Source: Candidatus Saganbacteria bacterium
Lineage (GTDB): Bacteria > Margulisbacteria > WOR-1 > O2-12-FULL-45-9 > XYB2-FULL-48-7
Length of the DNA: 6,585 nucleotides
Direction of reading: 5' to 3'
NCBI GenBank assembly: GCA_020051815.1
Contig: JAGVQF010000016.1
Coordinates: forward strand, 1 to 6,585
The position numbers were made by a program, and so were the translations under genes. A model generated the notes under the pieces. The model was not told where the DNA came from. It did not search any database and was given only the letters and a program-made list of their open reading frames with translations. Shown one piece after another: positions 1 through 5,128 of this stretch. The number at the start of each line of letters is the position of its first letter. Position 1 is the first letter of the stretch.

Positions 1-1193
1 ACCCTTTCCGCGGCGTGATCGCCTACATCCGGGTCGTCAACGGGGTCCTGCGCGCCGGGATGAAGGTCCGGATGATGGGTATGAAGGCGGAATATGAAGT
101 TCAGGAGATCGGCATTCTTCGGCTCGGCCTTATTCCACAGGCGACCCTCTCGGCCGGCGAGGTCGGTTATCTTGTCGCCGGGATCCGGGTGGTCAAGGAT
201 TGCCACGTCGGCGATACCGTCACCAACGCCAAGTCCCCGGCCGCCGCGCCCCCCCCCGGCTATCGGCCGATCAAGCCGATGGTCTTCTGCGGTCTCTATC
301 CGATGGCGGGAGAAGATTATGAGAACCTGAAAGACGCTATCGGCAAACTGCAGTTAAACGATGCCGCCCTCTTCTTTGAACCGGAAACTTCGGCCGCGCT
401 CGGCTTTGGTCTCCGCTGCGGCTTCCTCGGCCTCCTTCACTTGGAGATCATCCAGGAAAGGCTGGAAAGAGAATTCAATCTCAGCATCATCGCCACCGCC
501 CCCAACGTCGTCTATCAGGTCAAAACCGTTCAGGGGAAGACGCTGATGATCGACAATCCATCGATGATGCCCCCTCCAGGAGAGATAGCCACGATCGAAG
601 AGCCGTATCTCAAACTGACCGTCTTTACTCCATCAGAATACGTCGGCCCGGTCATGGACCTGTCGATCGAGAAGCGTGGGACTTTTATCAGCCTGGAATA
701 TCTCGACCCGAAACGGGCGATGCTCACTTTTGAGATCCCCCTGGCCGAGATCATCTCCGAATTCCACGACCTCTTAAAATCGGTCACCCGCGGCTACGCT
801 TCGATGGATTATGAATTGATCGGCTACCGGGAATCGGACCTGGTCAAGATGGATATCCTCCTCAACCAGGAGTCGGTCGACGCCCTCTCGATCATCGTGC
901 CGCGTGAACAGGCGCAATACCGCGGTAAAAAACTGGCCGAAAAGCTAAAAGAGGTCATCCCCCGCCATCAGTTCCAGATCCCGATCCAGGCCTCGATCGG
1001 CGCCAAGGTCATCGCCCGGGAAAATATCCCGGCGATCAGGAAGGATGTTCTGGCCAAATGCTACGGCGGCGACATCACCCGCAAACGCAAACTCCTGGAG
1101 AAACAGAAAGAAGGCAAGAAGCGGATGAAGCGGGTCGGCAGCGTCGATATCCCTCAGGAAGCATTTTTAGCCGTGCTAAGAATGGGGAAATGA
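1..1193 (+). CDS. lepA: Elongation factor 4 (LepA), 3' part; 5' end outside window
   Basis: LepA/EF-4 is a ribosome-bound translational GTPase that back-translocates or remodels ribosomes; it is cytoplasmic and partly membrane-associated. The reading frame is open from the first complete codon at position 3, so the gene continues upstream. About 396 residues are visible of roughly 600 usual for the family; the GTPase domain is missing from the window. Seen in order: the end of the EF-Tu-like domain II (AYIRVVNG, then [12 protein letters not shown]), the EF-G domain III-like part ([39 protein letters not shown]), the domain V-like part ([20 protein letters not shown]), and the LepA-specific C-terminal domain with [23 protein letters not shown] and PQEAFLAVL near the end. 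The GTG at position 15 is an internal valine codon, not a start. The TGA stop (1191-1193) overlaps the hemW start as ATGA and lies in the base of a hairpin. Codons are strongly C/G-ending, as in dnaK. Confidence 0.97.
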   Translation, partial: PFRGVIAYIRVVNGVLRAGMKVRMMGMKAEYEVQEIGILRLGLIPQATLSAGEVGYLVAGIRVVKDCHVGDTVTNAKSPAAAPPPGYRPIKPMVFCGLYPMAGEDYENLKDAIGKLQLNDAALFFEPETSAALGFGLRCGFLGLLHLEIIQERLEREFNLSIIATAPNVVYQVKTVQGKTLMIDNPSMMPPPGEIATIEEPYLKLTVFTPSEYVGPVMDLSIEKRGTFISLEYLDPKRAMLTFEIPLAEIISEFHDLLKSVTRGYASMDYELIGYRESDLVKMDILLNQESVDALSIIVPREQAQYRGKKLAEKLKEVIPRHQFQIPIQASIGAKVIARENIPAIRKDVLAKCYGGDITRKRKLLEKQKEGKKRMKRVGSVDIPQEAFLAVLRMGK

Positions 1194-2467
1194 TTTTGGA
1201 ACCTGCGAATGAACTTCGCGGTTCCAAAATCAGAAGGAACCGAGACGTTCAGTCTCAGGTTCCTTCTATTTATCTCCACATTCCTTTTTGCAAACGAAAG
1301 TGCAACTACTGTGATTTTGTTTCGTATGCGGGTAAAGAAGGGCTGATCGATGAATATGTTGAGGTACTAAGCAAAGAGATTACAGCCCTCACCCGCTTGC
1401 CCGAAACTTGCCTCCCTCCCTGCCTGCCGGCAGGCAAGGTCCCAGAGGGAGGGGGTTCGAAGGTTCCGACTATTTTTTTTGGCGGAGGGACGCCAACTTT
1501 ATTAATGCCGAAGCATTTTGAGAAGATACTTGGCTTATTGAAAATGATAATCATTATCAATAATGATATTGAAATCTCTCTTGAATCTAACCCGGGAACA
1601 ATTAACCTTAATTATCTTAAGGAAATCAGGGAAACTGGCATTAATCGCCTCTCCATCGGCGTCCAGTCATTTAACGACCGGCATCTTAAAACCCTCGGCC
1701 GCATCCACAGTTCAAATGAAGCTATTGTTGCCTATAATGACGCCCGCTCCGCCGGTTTTGACAATATCAACCTCGACCTAATGTACGCCCTCCCCGGCCA
1801 GACTTTGGAAGAGTGGAAATCCGACCTGCGCACCGCCATGGATCTAAATCCCAATCATCTATCGATCTATAATTTGCAGATCGAGGAGAGTACTCCTTTT
1901 TGGCATAAGTTCACCCCTCCCCCTCTCCCTCTGGGAGAGGGGGAACGAGGGGGTGAGGGCAAATTGTCTCTCCCCTCCGAAGAGACCGAAGTCTCCATGT
2001 TCGAATACACCATCGAAACCCTAACCGCCGCCGGTTACAACCATTACGAAATTTCTAACTTCGCTAAACCAGGCTTTGAATGCAAACATAACATCAATTA
2101 TTGGAAGAATGGAAACTATATTGGAATTGGCGCCGGGGCGCACTCTCATTTAAACGGTGATCGGTGGGCGAACCCAGACAACCTGGAAAAGTATATGGGT
2201 TGGGCGGCTGGTCTGGTTAATGGTCAAAGGTTTAAAGGCCAAAATACTCAACCTAACGACCAATCCAGCCGCTCAACCAATCAACAAGAGACTATTTTCC
2301 TCGGTCTCCGCCTGCTCGACGGTCTGGCAAAAGAGAATTTTGCCGGTTTCGATTCGGAAGTTAAAGAGCTGATGAAAGACGGACTGCTGGAAGAAAAGAA
2401 AAGCAAATATAAGCTGACCAGACGCGGCTTGTTCCTCGGTAACCTGGTTTTCGAAAAATTCGTCTAA
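1190..2467 (+). CDS. hemW: Radical SAM heme chaperone HemW, carrying in-frame palindromic-repeat insertions
   Basis: HemW (formerly called HemN-like or oxygen-independent coproporphyrinogen III oxidase-like) is a radical-SAM protein that binds heme and delivers it to target hemoproteins. The CX3CX2C cluster motif is at C34, C38 and C41 within [14 protein letters not shown]. The residue two after the last Cys is Phe rather than the fourth Cys of true HemN, which points to HemW. GGGTP follows at 98-102, then ESNPGT, the [11 protein letters not shown] strand, and HNINYW, the HNxxYW motif characteristic of HemW. A HemN_C-type tail ([10 protein letters not shown]) closes the protein. The ATG at 1190 gives 425 residues and overlaps the lepA stop as ATGA. 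An in-frame ATG at 1058 lies deep in lepA and is unlikely; no ATG lies closer to the conserved core, and TTG at 1196 is a weak alternative. Family members are usually about 370-380 residues. The excess matches repeat-derived segments at roughly residues 1-25, 67-91 and 241-257. No clear Shine-Dalgarno sequence is seen, so coupling to lepA is likely. Confidence 0.93.
   Translation: MILEPANELRGSKIRRNRDVQSQVPSIYLHIPFCKRKCNYCDFVSYAGKEGLIDEYVEVLSKEITALTRLPETCLPPCLPAGKVPEGGGSKVPTIFFGGGTPTLLMPKHFEKILGLLKMIIIINNDIEISLESNPGTINLNYLKEIRETGINRLSIGVQSFNDRHLKTLGRIHSSNEAIVAYNDARSAGFDNINLDLMYALPGQTLEEWKSDLRTAMDLNPNHLSIYNLQIEESTPFWHKFTPPPLPLGEGERGGEGKLSLPSEETEVSMFEYTIETLTAAGYNHYEISNFAKPGFECKHNINYWKNGNYIGIGAGAHSHLNGDRWANPDNLEKYMGWAAGLVNGQRFKGQNTQPNDQSSRSTNQQETIFLGLRLLDGLAKENFAGFDSEVKELMKDGLLEEKKSKYKLTRRGLFLGNLVFEKFV
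1191..1232. repeat. Palindromic element, hairpin A, at the lepA/hemW junction
   Basis: The outer arms 1191-1203 and 1220-1232 are perfect 13-base reverse complements (TGATTTTGGAACC and its complement). After one unpaired T (1204) comes an inner 5-bp stem, GCGAA (1205-1209) with TTCGC (1215-1219), closing on a TGAAC loop (1210-1214). The lepA stop codon and two bases of the hemW ATG lie in the outermost stem. The hairpin is not followed by a T-run, so it is not a standard intrinsic terminator. It is translated as the first residues of HemW. It shares its core with hairpin B in inverted orientation, so the pair resembles a REP/BIME-type doublet; the family name is unknown to me. Confidence 0.8.
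1232..1267. repeat. Palindromic element, hairpin B, inverted partner of hairpin A
   Basis: The outer arms AGAAGGAACC (1232-1241) and GGTTCCTTCT (1258-1267) are perfect complements. The inner stem GAGAC (1242-1246) with GTCTC (1252-1256) closes on a GTTCA loop, with A1257 unpaired. The reverse complement of its 28-base core (1236-1263) matches the core of hairpin A (1198-1225) at 24 of 28 positions. The four differences are two compensated base pairs. It is translated in HemW just before the conserved SIYLHIPFC segment. It was probably mobilised or duplicated together with hairpin A. Confidence 0.8.
1385..1459. repeat. GC-rich palindromic repeat inserted in frame in hemW (first internal)
   Basis: The core is a perfect 16-base palindrome, TGCCTGCCGGCAGGCA (1421-1436). 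It is flanked by an outer stem CCTCCCTC (1411-1418) with GAGGGAGG (1445-1452), and further out CGAA (1402-1405) with TTCG (1456-1459). GCCCTCACCC at 1385-1394 is the exact reverse complement of 1951-1960 at the end of the second internal repeat. It encodes a Pro/Gly/Cys-rich stretch ([16 protein letters not shown]) between the helix after the radical-SAM cluster and the FFGGGTP strand, where HemW proteins normally have only a short linker. The nested stems suggest a composite element. The left boundary is uncertain. Confidence 0.75.
1911..1960. repeat. GC-rich palindromic repeat inserted in frame in hemW (second internal)
   Basis: An 11-bp perfect stem, CCCCCTCTCCC (1919-1929) with GGGAGAGGGGG (1933-1943), closes on the three-base loop TCT. 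Outer arms TCACCCC (1911-1917) and GGGGTGA (1950-1956) also pair. The translated form is [16 protein letters not shown] (HemW residues 242-257), in the loop between the STPFWHK and KLSLPSEE segments that are close together in ordinary HemW. This CCCTCACCCC/GGGGTGAGGG type of palindrome resembles REP-like repeats common in environmental bacterial genomes (my recollection; no search was run). Confidence 0.8.
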
Positions 2468-3792
2468 ATGACTTCCGGCGGCCGGGTCAGGCCGGTTGTG
2501 GCCTGGAGGCCAGCCGAGATCTCCGGCATGATCCCCATTTTGGCATAGACAGGATGGATCTGTTTGCGCAGGGAAGGCAGGCGGTAGGCAAAGGCCACAC
2601 CGTTCAGGACGCAGAGCAGGCCGCAGATAGCTAGAGTATACGGCGCCCCGATCCGATCGGCCGCTATACCCGAGAGGAGACTGCCAAACGGCGCCATGCC
2701 CAGGAAGGCCATGGAAAACAGGCTCATGACCCTGCCCCGCATCTTATCCTCAACGATCGTCTGCAGGATCGTATTGCTCCCCGCCATCTGGATCAGCATA
2801 GCGAAACCGGTCAGGAAAATTATCAGCACGGAGAGCCAGAAACTGCGTGAGAAAGAGAAAATAAAGATGCCGATACCAAACAAGCCCGCGGCGATCGCCG
2901 CCCCTTTCTCCAACCCCAGCACATTCTTCCTTGACGCCAGATAAAGACCGCCGATCAGGGCGCCCAGGCCGGAGGCGGCCATAAGGACGCCCAGCGTCTG
3001 CGGCCCACCCCTCAAAACATCCCGCGCGAAGACCGGCATTAATAATATGTAAGGCATCCCGACCAAACTCATGACGCTCAAGAGTCCCAAAATATCGCGG
3101 ATCGGCGTAAAGCGCCAGGCGTAGCCGACCGCTTCCCTAATTTCGCCCAGGGCATTTTTGTCGATCAGCCGTCTTGCCCTGGGCTTGACCTTGATGATCA
3201 GGAGAGCAAAGATGATCGCGAAATAGCTTAGGCCGTTAACCAGAAAGCAAATTCCTTCACCATAAACAGCGATTATTACCCCGGCAATGGCCGGGCCGGC
3301 CAGCCGCCCGACATTGACGAGCGAAGAGTTGAGCGCGATCACGTTGCTTAGGTCCTCTTTCTTTTCAACAACCTCGATCATAAAGGCCTGCGAAGCCGGC
3401 ATATCAAAAGCCGTGACCAGGCCAAGGGTAAAACTTAAGACCAGAACATGCCAGACCGTGATCGTCCCGGTAAAAATGAAGTAGGCCAGGAGCAGCGCCT
3501 GGATCATCGACAGCGTTTGCGTGAGTAGGAGCACCTTGCGGCGGTCCAGACGATCGGCGATCACCCCGCCGTAGGGAGCCACGGCAAATGCCGGTATCTG
3601 GCTGATAAAGCCGACCATCCCCAGCATAAAAGGCGAATTGGTCAGCCGGTAAACCAGCCAGCCGACCGCCACCATCTGCATCCAAGTGCCGACAAATGAG
3701 ATAATGCTGCCGATAAAGATCAGGCGGTAGTTGCGGGATTTTAAGGCGCGAAATGTTTGGCTAAACCTTGTAGGCATATTTAAATCTAACAT
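2464..3792 (-). CDS. MFS transporter, EntS/MFS_3-like exporter
   Basis: A 442-residue inner-membrane protein of the major facilitator superfamily, probably a proton-driven exporter of a small molecule; the substrate cannot be read from the sequence. The N-terminus (FRALKSRNYRLIFIGSIISF) and the GTWMQMVAVGWLVYRLTNSP segment are typical of the enterobactin-exporter EntS/MFS_3 group. The MFS motif A is at residues 76-86 (GVIADRLDRRK) in the loop between TM2 and TM3. GRLAGPAIAGVI with a following FLVNGLSYFA lies in the TM5-TM6 region, and a cytoplasmic linker with KPRARRL separates the halves. The sequence holds enough hydrophobic segments for about 12 TM helices. The start is ATG at 3792; an ATG at 3777 (residue 6) is equally plausible, as neither has a good Shine-Dalgarno sequence. 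The gene converges on hemW with stop codons overlapping at 2464-2467, and diverges from hrcA. It interrupts an otherwise conserved hemW-hrcA neighbourhood. I saw no convincing promoter for it. Confidence 0.9.
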   Translation of the reverse strand: MLDLNMPTRFSQTFRALKSRNYRLIFIGSIISFVGTWMQMVAVGWLVYRLTNSPFMLGMVGFISQIPAFAVAPYGGVIADRLDRRKVLLLTQTLSMIQALLLAYFIFTGTITVWHVLVLSFTLGLVTAFDMPASQAFMIEVVEKKEDLSNVIALNSSLVNVGRLAGPAIAGVIIAVYGEGICFLVNGLSYFAIIFALLIIKVKPRARRLIDKNALGEIREAVGYAWRFTPIRDILGLLSVMSLVGMPYILLMPVFARDVLRGGPQTLGVLMAASGLGALIGGLYLASRKNVLGLEKGAAIAAGLFGIGIFIFSFSRSFWLSVLIIFLTGFAMLIQMAGSNTILQTIVEDKMRGRVMSLFSMAFLGMAPFGSLLSGIAADRIGAPYTLAICGLLCVLNGVAFAYRLPSLRKQIHPVYAKMGIMPEISAGLQATTGLTRPPEVI

Positions 3793-3826
3793 AATTATTG
3801 TTTTTGGGCAAATGACGATCTTTTTG

Positions 3827-3856
3827 TTGACAGTTTACGCGCGATAATGTTATAAT
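3827..3856 (+). promoter_or_regulatory. Sigma-70-type promoter of the hrcA operon
   Basis: A consensus -35 box TTGACA (3827-3832) and a consensus -10 box TATAAT (3851-3856) are separated by 18 bases. Transcription would start near 3862-3865, inside the CIRCE element, giving a leader of only about 20 bases. Both hexamers are perfect, so the promoter should be strong when HrcA is absent, as expected for an HrcA-repressed operon. Confidence 0.88.
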
Positions 3857-3882
3857 TAGCACTCAAAAGGAGAGAGTGCTAA
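3856..3882. promoter_or_regulatory. CIRCE operator (HrcA binding site)
   Basis: The perfect inverted repeat TTAGCACTC (3856-3864), 9-base spacer, GAGTGCTAA (3874-3882) is identical to the canonical CIRCE consensus. It shares its first T with the last base of the -10 box, covers the likely transcription start, and ends one base before the hrcA ATG. HrcA bound here would block RNA polymerase, giving autoregulation and heat induction of hrcA-grpE-dnaK. Confidence 0.97.
3867..3872 (+). promoter_or_regulatory. hrcA ribosome binding site inside the CIRCE spacer
   Basis: AAGGAG lies in the 9-base CIRCE spacer, 11 bases upstream of the ATG at 3884. It supports that ATG over the TTG that follows it. 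One 27-base stretch thus serves as operator, transcription start region and ribosome binding site. Confidence 0.75.
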
Positions 3883-3883
3883 C

Positions 3884-4627
3884 ATGTTGAGGACTATTGA
3901 GCTCGACGAGAGAAAAAAACGGATATTGGAAGCCATCACCCGGGATTACCTGCACACGGCGGAACCGGTCGGCTCGCGCACGATCTGGCGCAGTTACATG
4001 CCGGACCTCTCCCCAGCCTCGATCCGCAACGAAATGGCCGATCTTGAAGCCATGGGATTGATCACCCAGCCGCACACCTCGGCCGGGCGCATCCCGACCG
4101 ACCTCGGCTATCGCTATTACGTCGACCATTTGATGAAGTCGCGCCAGCTGACGGTCAAAGAAGAAGATGTTATAAATGAAGGCCTCAAATCGGTCAAGAC
4201 CGATGTCGAAGAAGCCCTGCACCAGACGCTCAAGATACTCTCCCACCTTCTGGAATACGCTTCGGTCGTCGCCACCCTGGATAACAAGACAAGGGTCTAC
4301 ACGTCAGGATTCTCCCACATGCTCAAACAGCCCGAGTTCACCGACATGAACTTTACCCGCCAGGTGATGGAAGTCGTCGAAGAAGAAGACCTGATGGCCG
4401 AGATGGTCAGGGAATACACGACCGAAAAAGGGGTGACGATCAGGATCGGTTCGGAAAATTCATTTAAGGAAGTCAAGAATTGCAGCGTGATCATGAGCTC
4501 GTACGAAGTTAAGAACAAAGCGATCGGCGGCCTCGGGGTCATCGGCCCCACCCGCATGAGCTATGCCCGCGTGGCCGGCATATTAGAAAGTCTCTCGCGC
4601 CGGCTCGACAATATGTTAGAGGAATAA
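3884..4627 (+). CDS. hrcA: Heat-inducible transcription repressor HrcA, short form
   Basis: HrcA is the dimeric repressor that binds CIRCE and controls the dnaK and often groEL operons; its folding depends on GroEL, which couples it to protein stress. The N-terminal winged-helix domain (about residues 7-85) is well preserved: LDERKKRILEAI, EPVGSRTI, LSPASIRNEMADLE, then QPHTSAGRIPTDLGYRYYVD. The C-terminal half of the GAF-like domain is also clear: SGFSHMLKQPEF (141-152), IGSEN (188-192), CSVI and GGLGVIGPTRMSY (215-227). At 247 residues it is about 90 shorter than usual HrcA (around 340). The helical segment that starts near residue 90 and ends with SVVATL at about 132 runs almost directly into RVYTSGFSHML, so the first part of the GAF-like domain and the inserted dimerisation domain are mostly lacking. 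The frame is intact, with conserved segments before and after, so this looks like a compact variant rather than a pseudogene. It heads the operon; grpE follows after 5 bases. Confidence 0.95.
   Translation: MLRTIELDERKKRILEAITRDYLHTAEPVGSRTIWRSYMPDLSPASIRNEMADLEAMGLITQPHTSAGRIPTDLGYRYYVDHLMKSRQLTVKEEDVINEGLKSVKTDVEEALHQTLKILSHLLEYASVVATLDNKTRVYTSGFSHMLKQPEFTDMNFTRQVMEVVEEEDLMAEMVREYTTEKGVTIRIGSENSFKEVKNCSVIMSSYEVKNKAIGGLGVIGPTRMSYARVAGILESLSRRLDNMLEE
4618..4624 (+). promoter_or_regulatory. grpE ribosome binding site
   Basis: AGAGGAA lies over the last codons of hrcA, 8 bases before the grpE ATG at 4633. The overlap suggests that grpE translation is coupled to hrcA. Confidence 0.6.
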
Positions 4628-4632
4628 ATAAG

Positions 4633-5115
4633 ATGACGGAAGAAATTGAAGAAATAATAAAAGAACTGCCGCCCGAAAAGAGCGAAGCCGAGCTGTTAAA
4701 AGAACAGCTCGAGGAAACCAAGAACCGCTTCCTGCGCGCCCTGGCCGACTTTGATAATTACAAAAAACGGGCCGTGATCGACCGCGACCAGTTCGTCCAG
4801 TTCGCCAACGAAACGATCATTTCGGAACTGCTGCCGATCCTTGACGGTTTTGGCCGCGCCATGGAGCACGCCCCCGAAGAAGTGACCAAGGGCATCACGC
4901 TGATCAGGAAACAGCTCGAAGACATCCTGAAAAAACACGGCGTCAAAGAGATCGAAGCGCTGGGTAAAGTTTATGATCCGAACGTTCACGAGGCCATTTT
5001 GCAAAAGGAGCATTCAGGGCCCGAGGGCATGATCATCGAAGAAATGCAGAAAGGTTACACTTTGCATGGGCGGGTTATTCGACCGTCAATGGTAATAGTA
5101 AGTAAAAAGAAATAG
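4633..5115 (+). CDS. grpE: GrpE, nucleotide exchange factor for DnaK
   Basis: GrpE is a dimeric cytoplasmic co-chaperone that releases ADP from DnaK and restarts its substrate cycle; it also acts as a thermosensor. The protein has 160 residues, slightly short for the family because the N-terminal acidic tail is brief. Residues 1 to about 60 are Glu/Lys-rich helix, with [15 protein letters not shown] marking the long dimerisation helix. [16 protein letters not shown] starts the four-helix-bundle region, and [10 protein letters not shown] leads into the C-terminal beta-domain that contacts the DnaK ATPase domain. The family signature [17 protein letters not shown] is at residues 141-157. The gene lies 5 bases after hrcA, and its TAG stop sits inside the dnaK Shine-Dalgarno sequence. 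Expression is expected from the CIRCE-controlled promoter. Confidence 0.97.
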   Translation: MTEEIEEIIKELPPEKSEAELLKEQLEETKNRFLRALADFDNYKKRAVIDRDQFVQFANETIISELLPILDGFGRAMEHAPEEVTKGITLIRKQLEDILKKHGVKEIEALGKVYDPNVHEAILQKEHSGPEGMIIEEMQKGYTLHGRVIRPSMVIVSKKK

Positions 5116-5120
5116 GAGGA
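5114..5120 (+). promoter_or_regulatory. dnaK ribosome binding site
   Basis: AGGAGGA, a near-perfect Shine-Dalgarno sequence, overlaps the grpE stop codon (5113-5115) and sits 8 bases before the ATG at 5129. It fixes the dnaK start and fits the high expression of this chaperone. Confidence 0.85.
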
Positions 5121-5128
5121 AAAGAAAA

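Noticed and set aside
1058..1189. Upstream in-frame extension of hemW to an ATG at 1058
   Set aside because: It would overlap the conserved LepA C-terminal domain by over 130 bases, and the added peptide is low-complexity Arg/Gln; ATG 1190 with the ATGA overlap is far more likely.
1191..1267. Hairpins A and B as intrinsic terminators of lepA, or as integron attC sites
   Set aside because: No T-tract follows either stem, and hemW translation begins within them. The attC end motifs (RYYYAAC and GTTRRRY) are not in the required arrangement.
2488..2511. Small GC-rich hairpins (CAGGCC with GGCCTG) near the convergent hemW/MFS stops, as a bidirectional terminator
   Set aside because: Stems are only about 5-6 bp, lie inside transporter coding sequence and have no T-run on either side.
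3404..3685. 93-codon open frame on the - strand within the transporter gene
   Set aside because: It is a shifted frame of the MFS gene, whose own frame has membrane segments and motif A over the same bases.
3793..3855. Promoter for the MFS gene on the - strand
   Set aside because: AT-rich stretches exist, but no pair of -35 and -10 boxes with acceptable spacing was found on that strand.
3863..4246. 127-codon open frame antisense to hrcA
   Set aside because: It lies opposite the conserved winged-helix domain of HrcA and runs across the operator; no motif or ribosome binding site supports it.
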